From assembly GCF_000524195.1 (NCBI RefSeq), contig NW_020170524.1:108099-155494 (forward strand): a stretch of 47,396 nt of DNA, in the 5' to 3' direction. The notes beneath the pieces were generated by a model. That model ran no database searches. It saw nothing but the letters and a program-made list of their open reading frames with translations, and was not told the origin of the DNA. The translations under genes and the position numbers were made by a program. This stretch comes from Echinococcus granulosus (lineage: Eukaryota; Platyhelminthes; Cestoda; Cyclophyllidea; Taeniidae). Positions 47,349-47,396 of this stretch are shown one piece after another (position 1 is the first letter of the stretch; the number at the start of each line of letters is the position of its first letter).

Positions 47349-47396
47349 GTGAGTGTCCCAACCCATGCCGTCTTCCATTCCTTGTATTACATGCCA

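Noticed and set aside
1..47396. Bacterial-type systems (CRISPR array, restriction, defence islands, operons).
   Set aside because: No regularly spaced direct repeats, ribosome-binding sites or compact prokaryotic frames; the genes are spliced animal genes.

Overview
This is eukaryotic nuclear DNA, most likely from a parasitic flatworm and probably a tapeworm. The evidence is AT-rich intergenic DNA, multi-exon genes with animal-type products, and two intron size classes: nine introns of only 31-40 nt alongside introns of 62-3082 nt. The species cannot be fixed from the window. The sequence is a draft scaffold with one 100-N gap at 32759-32858. All exon maps below come from reading frames, GT/AG sites, splice phase and remembered family sequences; no alignment was run.

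Layout. 0.5-5.3 kb (+): the 3' end of an ST7 homologue. 6.4-7.6 kb (+): a dual-RGS protein like AKAP10/D-AKAP2, possibly continuing to 8.7 kb. 8.7-14.9 kb: gene-poor, with a diverged duplicated repeat and an inverted copy of an LTR-like element. 14.9-15.9 kb (+): exosome cap subunit CSL4/EXOSC1. 17.0-17.6 kb (-): a single-exon membrane protein resembling NICE-3/C1orf43. 18.4-22.4 kb (+): a complete WD40-FYVE protein (WDFY1/2). 22.7-23.5 kb (-): complex III assembly factor UQCC1, convergent with WDFY. 24.5-27.4 kb (+): poorly resolved membrane-protein exons whose first exon resembles GPI ethanolamine phosphate transferases. 28.5-29.9 kb (-): a decayed Ty3/gypsy retrotransposon. 30-36.7 kb: mostly unrecognised DNA with a gap-split exon. 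36.7-37.2 kb (+): an intact four-TM protein. 37.7-38.7 kb (-): unrecognised open frames. 39.1-40.2 kb (-): mitochondrial enoyl reductase MECR. 40.7-43.7 kb (-): a complete RBM42. 44.1-44.5 kb (+): a second copy of the LTR-like element with a tRNA-Leu-type primer-binding site. 45.2-47.3 kb (+): the ciliary protein CFAP210/CCDC173, running off the right edge.

The recognised genes are unrelated housekeeping and ciliary functions: RNA decay, RNA binding, endosomal signalling, PKA anchoring, mitochondrial lipid synthesis, complex III assembly and axoneme structure. They do not form a pathway. RBM42 and MECR lie head-to-tail 0.5 kb apart and could share a transcript. I found no CRISPR array, bacterial operon, rRNA or convincing tRNA gene. 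The least explained structure is the LTR-like repeat family near 14.3 and 44.1 kb.
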